Positions 1 through 8,405 of a DNA stretch of 64,000 nucleotides are shown piece after piece. Origin of the DNA: Flavobacterium sp. LHD-80 (GTDB taxonomy: Bacteria; Bacteroidota; Bacteroidia; Flavobacteriales; Flavobacteriaceae). The stretch is taken from the NCBI RefSeq assembly GCF_030929605.1, contig NZ_JAVFVS010000011.1:248001-312000 (forward strand). Reading direction: 5' to 3'. Positions within the stretch are counted from its first letter, which is position 1. Each line of letters opens with the position of its first letter. The notes under the pieces were generated by a model. It did no database searches and had not been told where the DNA came from. It saw nothing but the letters and a program-made list of their open reading frames with translations. Made by a program: the position numbers and the translations under genes.

Positions 1-934
1 AAGACCTTCGAGTCCTTTTGGCGTAAACGGACATGTGTTTTTTGCTAATGATAAAACCAATCCAACTTGGGTACAATATGAAGCCGGAACCAATAAATAT
101 TCTACGACTTTAGATAATCCGACTTTATTCTACGGAAGAGCATCTAAAAAAGGGAAGGTGAATTTTATTATTGGAAAAGATACTTTAAAGAAGAATCTGA
201 ATCCGAATAATTTAATTAACACTTTAAAAGTAAGTTCTGGACATTTAAAAGCGTTTAAAGCTAATTTCGTAAGCGCAGATTCAATCCCAATTTACGGTTT
301 CAATTTCGATAACGGAAGTGGTGTTCACGTCGATAACTTTTCACAAAGAGGAAATTCGGGATTGCCAATTTCGATGTTTAATGCCAATGTAATGCAAGGT
401 TTCAATAACAACCTGAAATACGATTTGATTATTTTACATTACGGAACAAATGTATTGAATTACGGAACCAAAAACTATAATTGGTACGAAAGAGGAATGA
501 CCAAAACGGTAAATAAAATAAAAGAATCTTTCCCAGGTGTTTCTATTTTAATTGTTTCAACAGCAGATAAATCGACCAAATATGATTTAGAAATGAAAAC
601 CGATTCGGCTGTTGTACCTTTGATGAAAGCACAAAAAAGATACGCGCTGGATACAGAGTCTGGTTTTGTGAATTTATATACTTTAATGGGCGGTGACGGA
701 TCGATGGTAAAATGGGTTGACGAAACTCCGGCTAAAGCCAATAAAGATTACACGCACTTTAATCAGCGTGGTGCAAAAGCAATTGGAAATTTATTATATA
801 CTCAATTAAATAAAGGTTACGAAGAATATAAAATATTGCGTGAAAAACGTGAAGCTGTTGCCAATCAGCAAAAGGCAGCTCGAAAAACCAATGCAGATTC
901 TACCTCTGTTAAAAAAGATAGTGTAAATGAATAA
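1..934 (+). CDS. SGNH/GDSL-like protein, 5' end outside window
   Basis: The frame is open to the left edge (310 residues visible), so the GTG at 35 is probably internal and the gene is cut by the window. The C-terminal half has SGNH-fold signs: a G-T-N block (HYGTN, Asn of block III) after a hydrophobic strand, and D-Y-T-H-F near the end, the Asp/His block V. The Gly-Asp-Ser block I must lie upstream or be absent. The tail is Lys/Ala-rich and charged. It overlaps the next SGNH gene by 8 bp and is followed by an MBOAT acyltransferase, so a role as extracytoplasmic acetyl-transfer or esterase partner in polysaccharide O-acetylation is inferred. The substrate is unknown. Confidence 0.75.
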   Translation, partial: RPSSPFGVNGHVFFANDKTNPTWVQYEAGTNKYSTTLDNPTLFYGRASKKGKVNFIIGKDTLKKNLNPNNLINTLKVSSGHLKAFKANFVSADSIPIYGFNFDNGSGVHVDNFSQRGNSGLPISMFNANVMQGFNNNLKYDLIILHYGTNVLNYGTKNYNWYERGMTKTVNKIKESFPGVSILIVSTADKSTKYDLEMKTDSAVVPLMKAQKRYALDTESGFVNLYTLMGGDGSMVKWVDETPAKANKDYTHFNQRGAKAIGNLLYTQLNKGYEEYKILREKREAVANQQKAARKTNADSTSVKKDSVNE

Positions 935-2345
935 ACTGATTATTATTTTCTGTTGTCTTTTTTTCTCTGCAAATGATAAGGCGCAAAAAACAGATTCACT
1001 TCCAACAACAAAAAATATGATTCATAAAGTCGATTCAATAGTGGCTGATCCAGTTTCTGATGATCAAATTTATAATGCGAAAGTTTTAAAAGATTTTTTC
1101 GAAAAATTAAAGGAAAATGAAGACCACAATAATCGGAAAATAAATATTGTTCATATTGGCGATTCTCATATTCAAGGAGATTTAATGACCAATGAAGTGC
1201 GTAAAAAACTGCAACAGCAATTTGGAAATGCGGGACGAGGTTTGGTTTTTCCGTATCAACTTGCTAAAACAAACGGTTCTTATAATGAACGTTTTTATTC
1301 AAACCGAACTTGGGAAAGTTATCGAAATATTCTTCCAACAAAAAATGCTCCTATTGGTTTAAGCGGTATTGGACTTTGGAGAGACAATGGCGGATTTGCA
1401 GTAGAATTGCGAGTGAAGGATATGGCTTATAAATTCAATACAATAAAAATTATTACGCCACAAAACCAGCATATGTTTGATTTGGCAACTTCATCTCAAG
1501 TCAATTTGATTCAGACTTCAGAGAAAAAAGTAATCACACACAAAATCAAAAAAGGCGAAGCGATTTCGACGATTGCAGACAAATACAATATTTCGGTTGC
1601 AGATATTAAAAAAGCGAACGGATTAAAATCGAATAATATTCGTGCGGGTCGAACGTTAAAAATCCCAACAAACGAAACGAAACAAAAAACGATTAAAAGT
1701 TCAGAATTTGTTCCGTTGAATTTAGAATCGGATTCTTTTTGTCATTATTTTAATTCCGATAAAGCTTTAGAAAAAATTTATTTAGTTCCGAATAAAGAAG
1801 CTTCAAAATACGAATTGAACGGAATTGTTTTAGAGAAAGATTCACCAGGAATATTATATAGCGGTATTGGAGTAAACGGCGCTAAATATTCAGATTACAA
1901 TAAATATCCTTTGTTTTTTGAACAGCTGAAAGCAGTGCATCCAGATTTGCTAGTTTTTTCACTCGGAACAAATGAAAGTTATGACAAACTAGAAGTTGAA
2001 GGTTACATTAAGCATTTAAGAGAATTCATAAGCAATATCAAAGCTCAAAACATAAATGTTCCGATAATTGTGATGACGCCACCTCCGTCTTTGCTTAGAA
2101 GAAAGCCTAATACTTATATAAAAGATTATGCAAAAGAAATTTTAGAAATCGCACAAAAAGACGGTTTTGCCGTTTGGGATTTATACGATGAATTTGGTGG
2201 AATGGACGGAATTCGGAAATTAAAAACTCAGAAATTAATTGGTCCAGACTGGGTTCATTATTCTAAAAAAGGATATGAAAAGCAAGGCGATTTGTTTGCA
2301 CAGGCAGTTTTAAAAGCATACGATAATTTTAAATCAAAGAATTAA
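927..2345 (+). CDS. SGNH hydrolase-type protein with inserted LysM domain
   Basis: This 472-residue protein has a hydrophobic signal sequence (residues 1-20). Block I, G-D-S-H, is at 78-81, G-T-N at 347-349, and the Asp/His pair D-W-V-H at 441-444, so the SGNH catalytic set is complete. A LysM repeat (about 203-247, with G-E-A-I-S-T-I-A and a closing L-K-I-P) sits between block I and block III, so it is an insertion inside the catalytic fold. LysM binds peptidoglycan or other GlcNAc polymers, which suggests anchoring at the cell wall. It starts inside the end of the preceding gene and is followed after 1 bp by the MBOAT gene. Likely role: periplasmic O-acetyl transferase or esterase acting with the MBOAT partner. 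Confidence 0.85.
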   Translation: MNKLIIIFCCLFFSANDKAQKTDSLPTTKNMIHKVDSIVADPVSDDQIYNAKVLKDFFEKLKENEDHNNRKINIVHIGDSHIQGDLMTNEVRKKLQQQFGNAGRGLVFPYQLAKTNGSYNERFYSNRTWESYRNILPTKNAPIGLSGIGLWRDNGGFAVELRVKDMAYKFNTIKIITPQNQHMFDLATSSQVNLIQTSEKKVITHKIKKGEAISTIADKYNISVADIKKANGLKSNNIRAGRTLKIPTNETKQKTIKSSEFVPLNLESDSFCHYFNSDKALEKIYLVPNKEASKYELNGIVLEKDSPGILYSGIGVNGAKYSDYNKYPLFFEQLKAVHPDLLVFSLGTNESYDKLEVEGYIKHLREFISNIKAQNINVPIIVMTPPPSLLRRKPNTYIKDYAKEILEIAQKDGFAVWDLYDEFGGMDGIRKLKTQKLIGPDWVHYSKKGYEKQGDLFAQAVLKAYDNFKSKN

Positions 2346-2346
2346 A

Positions 2347-4029
2347 TTGATAACAATAGATAGCATTAATGATTGGTTCATCCAAAATTTTGGTGCAATT
2401 ACAATAGAACAAGTTAAAAGCTGGTTTGTTTATAATCCAGACGAAAAATTATTATTTAATACGGGTTTATTCCTCGGATTATTCCTGGTTTTTTATTTTG
2501 TGTATGCCTTTTTACGCAAAACATTTTATTTGAGATTAACGTATGTTGTTCTCTTCTCGCTTTTCTTTTATTACAAGTCAAGCGGTATTTACTTTTTGCT
2601 TTTATTGCTTTCTTCAGTTGTTGATTACGGACTAAGCCAGATTATTTTTAAAGCAACAAAAGACAGTACAAAGAAAATTTATCTTGTTATAAGTGTGATT
2701 CTGAATTTAGGATTGCTGGGTTATTTCAAGTATATGAATTTCATGATTGTGACTTTCAATGATATGTTTCAGGGAAATTATGCACTTCATGATATTTTTC
2801 TTCCTGTCGGAATTTCATTTTATACTTTTCAGTCGATGAGTTATATTATTGAAATTTATCGCGAAGAAATTAAGCCAACTAAAAACTACATTGAATACTT
2901 GTTTTTCGTTTCATTTTTCCCGCAGTTAGTTGCTGGGCCAATTGTGCGTGCAAAAGATTTTCTTCCGCAGATTTATCAAAAATTAAATCTTTCGAGACAA
3001 GATGTAAACAATGCTTTGTTTTTGATTATTGGTGGATTGATTAAGAAGACAGTAATTTCAAATTACATTTCAGTAAACTTTGTAGATCGTGTTTTTGATA
3101 CGCCAATGAGTTATACTTCTTTCGAAAATTTAATGGCTTCCTACGGATATGCAATTCAGATTTATTGTGATTTCTCAGGATATTCAGATATGGCAATCGG
3201 AATTGCTTTATTGCTTGGGTTCAAATTACCGGTAAACTTTAGAACGCCTTATAAATCAACTTCGATTACCGATTTCTGGAGAAGATGGCACATTTCGCTT
3301 TCAACTTGGCTGAAAGATTTCTTATATATTTCGATGGGAGGAAACCGTGAAGGTTCTTTCGCCGGATATTTATTTCCTAGTTTATTTTTCTTTGGATTAT
3401 TGGTTTGGGGAATCACAAGTTACAATACAAGTGTAATTCCGTTGATTGTTGCATCTGTTTCAATATTGCTTTTTTGTTTGTCTTTCTTGCTTTCCAGCAA
3501 AAAGAAACAAACTTTAGTGACCAATCTGAATCTATTTACGACAATGCTTTTGGGCGGATTGTGGCATGGAGCCGGAGCACAGTTCATTGTTTGGGGAGCT
3601 TTACACGGATTAGCTTTGGCAATTCATAAAATTTTCGTGGAGATTTTCCCTTCTAAAAAAGATAAAAGCCCAAATTTCTTGTGGAGATTTTTCTCTATCG
3701 TAATTACATTTCATTTTGTGGTTTTCTGCTGGATCTTTTTCCGCGCAAGAGATTTCGAAACAGCATTACAAGTAATTAATAATATCGGCCAATTGACATT
3801 CGAGCCAGAATTGTGGAAAACAATTGTAATAGGCTACAAAAACGTATTCGGATTAATGTTATTCGGTTATGTTTGGCATTTCTTGCCAGAAACTTTCACA
3901 AACGGAATGAAATCTGTTTTTGATAAAACGCCATTATTAGTAAAAGCAATAATTCTGGGATTTGTTTACTGGATTGTTTACGCAACAGCAGTGGCGGGTT
4001 CACAGCCGTTTATATACTTCCAATTTTAA
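2347..4029 (+). CDS. MBOAT family membrane-bound O-acyltransferase (AlgI/DltB type)
   Basis: This 560-residue polytopic membrane protein carries the MBOAT hallmarks: W-R-R-W-H-I-S at about 311-317 and the catalytic-His region G-G-L-W-H-G-A-G at about 404-411. The family moves acyl groups (usually acetyl) across the membrane to extracytoplasmic glycans. There is no ATG near the 5' end; TTG at 2347, one base after the previous stop, is the best start and implies translational coupling. With the two SGNH genes upstream it resembles AlgI/AlgJ/AlgX or PatA/PatB acetylation modules. A clear rho-independent terminator follows at 4053. The exact glycan cannot be told from sequence. Confidence 0.9.
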   Translation: MITIDSINDWFIQNFGAITIEQVKSWFVYNPDEKLLFNTGLFLGLFLVFYFVYAFLRKTFYLRLTYVVLFSLFFYYKSSGIYFLLLLLSSVVDYGLSQIIFKATKDSTKKIYLVISVILNLGLLGYFKYMNFMIVTFNDMFQGNYALHDIFLPVGISFYTFQSMSYIIEIYREEIKPTKNYIEYLFFVSFFPQLVAGPIVRAKDFLPQIYQKLNLSRQDVNNALFLIIGGLIKKTVISNYISVNFVDRVFDTPMSYTSFENLMASYGYAIQIYCDFSGYSDMAIGIALLLGFKLPVNFRTPYKSTSITDFWRRWHISLSTWLKDFLYISMGGNREGSFAGYLFPSLFFFGLLVWGITSYNTSVIPLIVASVSILLFCLSFLLSSKKKQTLVTNLNLFTTMLLGGLWHGAGAQFIVWGALHGLALAIHKIFVEIFPSKKDKSPNFLWRFFSIVITFHFVVFCWIFFRARDFETALQVINNIGQLTFEPELWKTIVIGYKNVFGLMLFGYVWHFLPETFTNGMKSVFDKTPLLVKAIILGFVYWIVYATAVAGSQPFIYFQF

Positions 4030-4205
4030 AGGTTCTAGCCACAAAGGCACAAAGGCGCAAAGGTTTTATTCTTTGCGCCTTTTTTTCTCTCGCAGATTTT
4101 GCAGATCTAGGTGATTTTTTTATACTCAATCTAAAAAATAATCTGTTGAATCTGCTAAATCTGCGAGAAACAAAAAACTTTGTGTCTTAGTGCCTTCGTG
4201 GCAAA
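4030..4205. repeat. nested intergenic inverted repeat block
   Basis: The left side reads GCCACAAAGGCACAAAGG and the right side TTGTGTCTTAGTGCCTTCGTGGC, imperfect inverted copies. A second nested pair (CTCGCAGATTTTGCAGAT / AATCTGCTAAATCTGCGAG) lies between them. Related word-like repeats recur between other genes of the window. Confidence 0.7.
4053..4087 (+). terminator. rho-independent terminator of the O-acylation operon
   Basis: A perfect 10-bp stem (AGGCGCAAAG / CTTTGCGCCT) with an 8-base loop is followed by a T run. It sits 23 bp after the MBOAT stop codon and inside a larger repeat block. Confidence 0.8.
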
Positions 4206-4223
4206 ATTGCGTATAAATAAAAA

Positions 4224-4254
4224 TTGCCTGAAATATCTAATTAGATTATCTTTG
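4224..4254 (+). promoter_or_regulatory. Bacteroidota-type promoter of ffh
   Basis: TTG at 4224-4226, a 20-base spacer, then TATCTTTG at 4247-4254, matching the TAnnTTTG -7 element. The ffh ATG follows 22 bases later, giving a very short leader. Confidence 0.6.
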
Positions 4255-4276
4255 CACTTCAAATAAAGAAAATAAT

Positions 4277-5629
4277 ATGTTTGATAATTTAAGCGATAAG
4301 TTAGATAAAGCGTTCCATATATTAAAAGGACACGGTAAAATTACAGAAGTAAACGTTGCCGATACTTTAAAAGAAGTGCGTCGTGCATTGCTTGATGCCG
4401 ATGTTAACTTTAAAATTGCTAAAGATTTTACAGCTAGAGTAAAAGACAAAGCAATTGGTCAGGACGTACTTACAACCTTACAACCAGGACAATTATTAGT
4501 AAAACTGGTAAAAGATGAGTTGACGGAATTAATGGGTGGAGATGTTGCTGGTGTTAACTTATCAGGAAATCCAACTGTTATTTTGATGTCAGGACTTCAA
4601 GGTTCTGGTAAAACTACTTTCTCAGGAAAATTAGCCAACTTTTTAAAGACTAAGAAAAATAAAAAACCACTACTTGTAGCGTGTGATATCTACCGTCCTG
4701 CGGCGATTAATCAGCTTCATGTTGTTGGAGATCAAATAGGTGTTGAGGTTTACTCAGAACCAGAAAATAAAAATCCTGTTGAAATTGCTCAAAACGCAAT
4801 TAAACATGCTAAAGCAAACGGTTTCAATGTCGTAATTGTCGATACAGCTGGACGTCTTGCAGTAGATCAGGAAATGATGGACGAAATTGCACGTGTTCAC
4901 AAAGCAATTCAGCCACAAGAAACTTTATTCGTTGTCGATTCGATGACAGGACAAGATGCTGTAAACACAGCAAAAGCGTTCAACGATATCTTGAATTTTG
5001 ATGGAGTTATTTTAACGAAATTAGATGGTGATACTCGTGGCGGAGCAGCGCTTTCAATCAAATCGATTGTAAACAAACCAATCAAATTTGTTGGTACTGG
5101 AGAGAAAATGGAAGCAATTGATGTTTTCTATCCAGAACGTATGGCAGAGCGTATCTTAGGAATGGGAGACGTTGTGTCTCTTGTTGAAAGAGCTCAGGAA
5201 CAATTTGACGAAGAAGAAGCTAGAAAACTTCAAAAGAAAATCGCTAAAAACGAATTTGGTTTTGATGATTTCCTAACGCAGATTCAGCAAGTTAAAAAAA
5301 TGGGTAATATGAAAGACTTGGTTGGAATGATACCAGGTGCTTCAAAAGCCATGAAAGATGTAGAAATCGAAGATGATGCTTTCAAACATATCGAAGCCAT
5401 CATTCACTCGATGACTCCGGGAGAAAGAAGCAAACCTGCCATAATCGACGTAAAAAGAAAAGCCAGAATCGCTAAAGGTTCCGGAACTAAAGTCGAGCAA
5501 GTAAATCAGTTAATGAAGCAGTTTGACCAAATGAGCAAAATGATGAAAATGATGCAAGGTCCAGGCGGAAAAAACTTGATGAAAATGATGGGCGGCATGA
5601 AAGGAATGCCAGGCGGAATGCCGAGATAA
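4277..5629 (+). CDS. ffh: signal recognition particle protein Ffh
   Basis: This 450-residue protein has the SRP54 order of domains: N-terminal helical bundle (1-90), GTPase G domain with P-loop G-L-Q-G-S-G-K-T-T at 106-114, D-T-A-G-R near 190 and T-K-L-D-G-D-T-R-G-G near 247, and a Met-rich M domain from about 300 to the end (runs such as M-S-K-M-M-K-M-M). It binds SRP RNA and signal sequences of nascent membrane proteins and delivers them to FtsY. Length is normal for the family. It appears to be transcribed alone from the promoter at 4224, with a repeat region separating it from folD. Confidence 0.98.
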   Translation: MFDNLSDKLDKAFHILKGHGKITEVNVADTLKEVRRALLDADVNFKIAKDFTARVKDKAIGQDVLTTLQPGQLLVKLVKDELTELMGGDVAGVNLSGNPTVILMSGLQGSGKTTFSGKLANFLKTKKNKKPLLVACDIYRPAAINQLHVVGDQIGVEVYSEPENKNPVEIAQNAIKHAKANGFNVVIVDTAGRLAVDQEMMDEIARVHKAIQPQETLFVVDSMTGQDAVNTAKAFNDILNFDGVILTKLDGDTRGGAALSIKSIVNKPIKFVGTGEKMEAIDVFYPERMAERILGMGDVVSLVERAQEQFDEEEARKLQKKIAKNEFGFDDFLTQIQQVKKMGNMKDLVGMIPGASKAMKDVEIEDDAFKHIEAIIHSMTPGERSKPAIIDVKRKARIAKGSGTKVEQVNQLMKQFDQMSKMMKMMQGPGGKNLMKMMGGMKGMPGGMPR

Positions 5630-5637
5630 TAAAATTA

Positions 5638-5750
5638 AAAGTTTCAAGTTTCAGGTTTCAAGTTAGAGACTGAAATTTGAAACTTTTTTAATTACATAAA
5701 TATTTAAGTTTCACAAATAACGTGAAACATGAAACTTTAAACCTGAAACA
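5638..5750. repeat. GTTTCA-type intergenic inverted repeat
   Basis: Repeated hexamer-like words (AGTTTCAAGTTTCAGGTTTC) on the left are mirrored by GAAAC-rich words on the right (CATGAAACTTTAAACCTGAAAC). The same family occurs at 17293, 40233 and 54366. It runs up to 8 bases from the folD start. Confidence 0.75.
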
Positions 5751-5757
5751 AAACACA

Positions 5758-6645
5758 ATGCAACTACTAGACGGTAAAAAAACATCTAACGACATTAAAA
5801 ACGAAATTGCAATCGAAGTTCAATCTATAAAAGCTGCAGGAGGAAAAGTACCTCATTTGGCTGCGGTTTTGGTTGGTAATAATGGTGCAAGTTTAACTTA
5901 TGTAGGAAGTAAGGTAAAATCATGTCAGGAAATCGGATTTGATTCAACTTTAGTAAGTCTGCCAGAAACAATTACTGAAGAGGAATTGCTTGCAAAAATT
6001 AAAGAGTTAAACGAAGATGACAATCTAGACGGATATATCGTTCAGTTGCCTTTGCCAAAACATATCGACGAGCAAAAAATATTATTAGCAATTGATCCTG
6101 ATAAAGATGTTGATGGTTTTCACCCAACGAACTTTGGTAGAATGGCTCTTGAAATGGAAAGTTTTATTCCTGCAACACCATTCGGAATTATGGAGTTGTT
6201 AGAGCGTTATAAAGTTGAAACTTCAGGAAAACATACTGTAGTAATTGGAAGAAGTCATATTGTTGGGCGTCCAATGAGTATCTTAATGAGCCGTAAAGGA
6301 AATCCAGGAGATTCTACCGTTACGTTGACGCACAGCCGCACTAAAAACTTAGAAGAATATACTAAAAACGCTGATATTATCATTACAGCTTTAGGAGTTC
6401 CAGAATTCTTAAAAGCAGATATGGTAAAAGAAGGAGTAACAATCATTGACGTTGGAATTACTCGTGTAGATGACGCATCTAACCCAAAAGGATATGTGAT
6501 AAAAGGAGATGTTGATTTTGATGGCGTAAGCAAAAAAGCTGCATTTATTACACCAGTTCCAGGTGGAGTAGGACCAATGACAATTGCAATGTTGTTAAAA
6601 AATACACTTTTAGCAAGAAAAATGAGAAGCGCAAGAAATAAATAA
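5758..6645 (+). CDS. folD: methylenetetrahydrofolate dehydrogenase/cyclohydrolase FolD
   Basis: From the ATG at 5758 the product is 295 residues, normal for bifunctional FolD. It interconverts 5,10-methylene-THF and 10-formyl-THF using NADP, feeding purine, fMet and one-carbon metabolism. Visible family blocks are the Y-V-x-x-K catalytic motif (T-Y-V-G-S-K), V-Q-L-P-L-P, D-K-D-V-D-G-F-H, the nucleotide-binding G-R-S-x-I-V-G-R-P, and P-G-G-V-G-P-M-T near the C terminus. An in-frame ATG at 5722 would add 12 residues, but these lie in an intergenic repeat, so 5758 is preferred. A strong terminator follows. Confidence 0.97.
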   Translation: MQLLDGKKTSNDIKNEIAIEVQSIKAAGGKVPHLAAVLVGNNGASLTYVGSKVKSCQEIGFDSTLVSLPETITEEELLAKIKELNEDDNLDGYIVQLPLPKHIDEQKILLAIDPDKDVDGFHPTNFGRMALEMESFIPATPFGIMELLERYKVETSGKHTVVIGRSHIVGRPMSILMSRKGNPGDSTVTLTHSRTKNLEEYTKNADIIITALGVPEFLKADMVKEGVTIIDVGITRVDDASNPKGYVIKGDVDFDGVSKKAAFITPVPGGVGPMTIAMLLKNTLLARKMRSARNK

Positions 6646-6663
6646 TTCTCTTCATAATAACTT

Positions 6664-6701
6664 AACAAAGCCTGTTCGTTTGAACAGGCTTTGTTGTTTT
6701 T
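6664..6701 (+). terminator. folD terminator
   Basis: Perfect 14-bp stem (AACAAAGCCTGTTC / GAACAGGCTTTGTT) with a GTTT loop, followed by a T-rich stretch. Confidence 0.85.
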
Positions 6702-6725
6702 AATATTTAATTAATAGTTTAAACT

Positions 6726-6755
6726 TTTGGTTCTTAAAAATAAAGGATACTTTTG
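6726..6755 (+). promoter_or_regulatory. Bacteroidota-type promoter of corA
   Basis: TTTG at 6726-6729, an 18-base spacer, then TACTTTTG at 6748-6755, which matches both consensus elements. Transcription would start near 6762, leaving a leader of about 100 bases before the corA ATG. Confidence 0.7.
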
Positions 6756-6781
6756 CACCACTTAAAAAACACTTCTCCGCA

Positions 6782-6842
6782 ATGGACGATTATTATTCGT
6801 TAGTATTTAATTAAAAGCAGCTTTTGAAATTTCAAAATGCTG
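6782..6842 (+). promoter_or_regulatory. possible leader peptide plus hairpin upstream of corA
   Basis: Inside the predicted corA leader, a 10-codon ORF (6782-6814, peptide MDDYYSLVFN) ends directly before a strong near-palindromic hairpin (about 6815-6842, GCAGC-TTTTGAAATTTCAAAA-GCTGC with one extra base). Placement resembles leader-peptide attenuators of Mg transporter genes. There is no ribosome-binding site and no comparative evidence, so this is a suggestion only. Confidence 0.3.
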
Positions 6843-6864
6843 CGATAAAACCCTGTATTTTGAA

Positions 6865-7791
6865 ATGAAAGCCTTTTACACAAACGACAACGGATTACTA
6901 GAAATACCAAAATGGATTCCAAATTGCTGGATAACTATCGAGAATCCTACAGAAACAGAAAAAAAATACTTACTCGAAGAGCTTCAAATTCCTGAAGCCT
7001 TTTACAATGACATCGAAGATATCGACGAGAGACCCCGTATAGAAATCGAAGATGGCTGGACACTTATTATCATGCGCGTTCCTATAAAAAGCAACGACAT
7101 TAAACTTCCTTTTCAAACTATTCCTATGGGGATAATTTTCAAAGATGATATCTGCGTCACAATCACTTTTTACAAAACAGAAGTTATCTATGATTTTATG
7201 TTGTATTCGCGACGCAAATGCATTCAGGTAAAGAACAATTTTGATTGGGTTTTGAGATTGCTTCTTTCATCAAGCGTTTGGTACTTAAAGTATTTAAAAC
7301 AAATAAATCAAAAAATAAAACTTGCCGAGGATAATTTAGAGAAATCGATTAAAAATGAAGAACTGCAGGCTTTGCTTCAGATTGAAAAATGTTTAGTTTT
7401 CTTTATTACATCTCTGAAAGCAAATGATGTTTTATTTCAACGTATTAAAAATTTAAAAGTGCATAAGGCGAGTTACGATTTAGATTTGTTGGAAGATGTT
7501 GAAATTGAATTAAGTCAGGCACAAGACACGGCAAATATTTATAGCAACATCTTGACCGGAATGATGGATGCTTACGCCTCGGTAATTTCAAATAATATGA
7601 ATAACATCATGAAGCAGATGACTTCAATTTCTATTATTTTAATGATTCCAACCTTGATCGCCAGTTTATATGGTATGAATGTTCCAAACGGTTTAGAAGA
7701 AAGCAAATATGGAATCTGGATTTTACTATTAGTCTCCATTATTCTATCCACTTTCGGAGTCTTTTTATTCAAAAGACGAAGATGGTTTTAA
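6865..7791 (+). CDS. corA: CorA-family magnesium/divalent cation channel
   Basis: This 308-residue protein has a long cytoplasmic N-terminal domain, a helical stalk (about 150-245) and two C-terminal membrane helices (about 250-272 and 280-300). The signature selectivity motif Y-G-M-N lies between them and the C terminus is basic (K-R-R-R-R-W-F). CorA proteins are homopentameric channels for Mg2+ (also Co2+, Ni2+). The gene is a single transcription unit with its own promoter, a leader of about 100 bases and a terminator. Divalent-metal specificity beyond Mg2+ cannot be judged. Confidence 0.93.
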   Translation: MKAFYTNDNGLLEIPKWIPNCWITIENPTETEKKYLLEELQIPEAFYNDIEDIDERPRIEIEDGWTLIIMRVPIKSNDIKLPFQTIPMGIIFKDDICVTITFYKTEVIYDFMLYSRRKCIQVKNNFDWVLRLLLSSSVWYLKYLKQINQKIKLAEDNLEKSIKNEELQALLQIEKCLVFFITSLKANDVLFQRIKNLKVHKASYDLDLLEDVEIELSQAQDTANIYSNILTGMMDAYASVISNNMNNIMKQMTSISIILMIPTLIASLYGMNVPNGLEESKYGIWILLLVSIILSTFGVFLFKRRRWF

Positions 7792-7813
7792 TAAAAATAG
7801 AAATAACAATATT

Positions 7814-7847
7814 GAAAAAGCCTGTTCATTGCGAATAGGCTTTTTTA
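7814..7847 (+). terminator. corA terminator
   Basis: Stem GAAAAAGCCTGTTC / GAATAGGCTTTTTT with a 5-base loop and T run, 22 bases after the corA stop. Confidence 0.8.
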
Positions 7848-7859
7848 TTTTCATACTTT

Positions 7860-7972
7860 GGGCGTGACCGTATTTACAAAAGGCGCTATTTAACAAACCG
7901 CTTAGCTGCGCCTTTCGCAAATCCGGTCGGGCTATCCGCGCTACTTCGGTAGCCAGCTCCTATCCCTCACGC
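7860..7972. repeat. GC-rich structured repeat (GGGCGTGACC...TATCCCTCACGC)
   Basis: A GC-rich 113-bp island in an AT-rich gap with several nested hairpins: outer GGGCGTGA / TCACGC, inner AGGCGC / GCGCCT, and GGCTA / TAGCC around a TTCGG loop. I recall similar GGTCGGGCTATCC blocks in other Bacteroidota intergenic regions; this was not checked. It has no good ORF. Confidence 0.6.
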
Positions 7973-8059
7973 AACTCGTAATATTAGAAACTATCATTCT
8001 CGCAAGATTTTTAAAACCTTGTAGACATTTATTAAAAAGTAATATCAATAAAATATATA

Positions 8060-8284
8060 GTCCCTATGGGACAAAAAAACTGTGGAAATAATTTTTTCTA
8101 CCAATATTTAATCTCTCCGAGATTGCTTCGTTGAATGTTTAATAATAATCATCTTTGATTTCTACGGGACAAAAAAAGGGACAATCTTTTCAACGAATAT
8201 TTAATCTCCCCAAATAACTCCGCTAGGAGTTAAATATCGGTAACAAAAAAAAAATGAACCACCCTAAAAATATCCCGTAGGGAT
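8060..8284. repeat. GTCCC-ended structured repeat, compound copy
   Basis: It starts with GTCCCTATGGGAC and ends with ATCCCGTAGGGAT. Inside are TTTTTTCTACCAATATTTAA, a second run of CGAATATTTAATCTC, the palindromic ACTCCGCTAGGAGT and TAAATATCGGTAACAAAA. It looks like one and a half copies of the element that is intact at 60071-60208. Confidence 0.7.
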
Positions 8285-8355
8285 TATATATTTAATAAAA
8301 TGATTCCTTATCAGATCGGCTTTTTAATTTATTTCAACAATTTCCGTTTTTTTTA

Positions 8356-8401
8356 TTTGCCAATTCAAAATAAATAATAACTTTGTACCGCAAAGTACTT
8401 T
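8356..8401 (+). promoter_or_regulatory. promoter overlapped by operator-like element, copy 1
   Basis: TTTG at 8356-8359, an 18-base spacer and TAACTTTG at 8378-8385 form a consensus promoter. The -7 element is built into CTTTG-N5-CAAAGTACTTT (8381-8401), which holds the inverted pair CTTTG/CAAAG and the palindrome AAAGTACTTT. The same 21-bp architecture precedes the gene at 9374. A repressor bound here would block the promoter; the winged-helix protein encoded at 9025 is the natural candidate. Confidence 0.6.
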
Positions 8402-8405
8402 AATT

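Larger units (their letters stand above)
7792..8405. other. 614-bp gene-free region
   Basis: It holds the corA terminator, the GC-rich repeat at 7860, the compound GTCCC repeat at 8060, and the promoter/operator of the next gene at its right end. I see no credible coding sequence. Confidence 0.75.

Noticed and set aside
5708..5728. GTTTCAC...GTGAAAC pair resembling a parS site
   Set aside because: The halves are separated by seven bases, and the pair is part of the GTTTCA-word repeat; true parS has adjoining halves.
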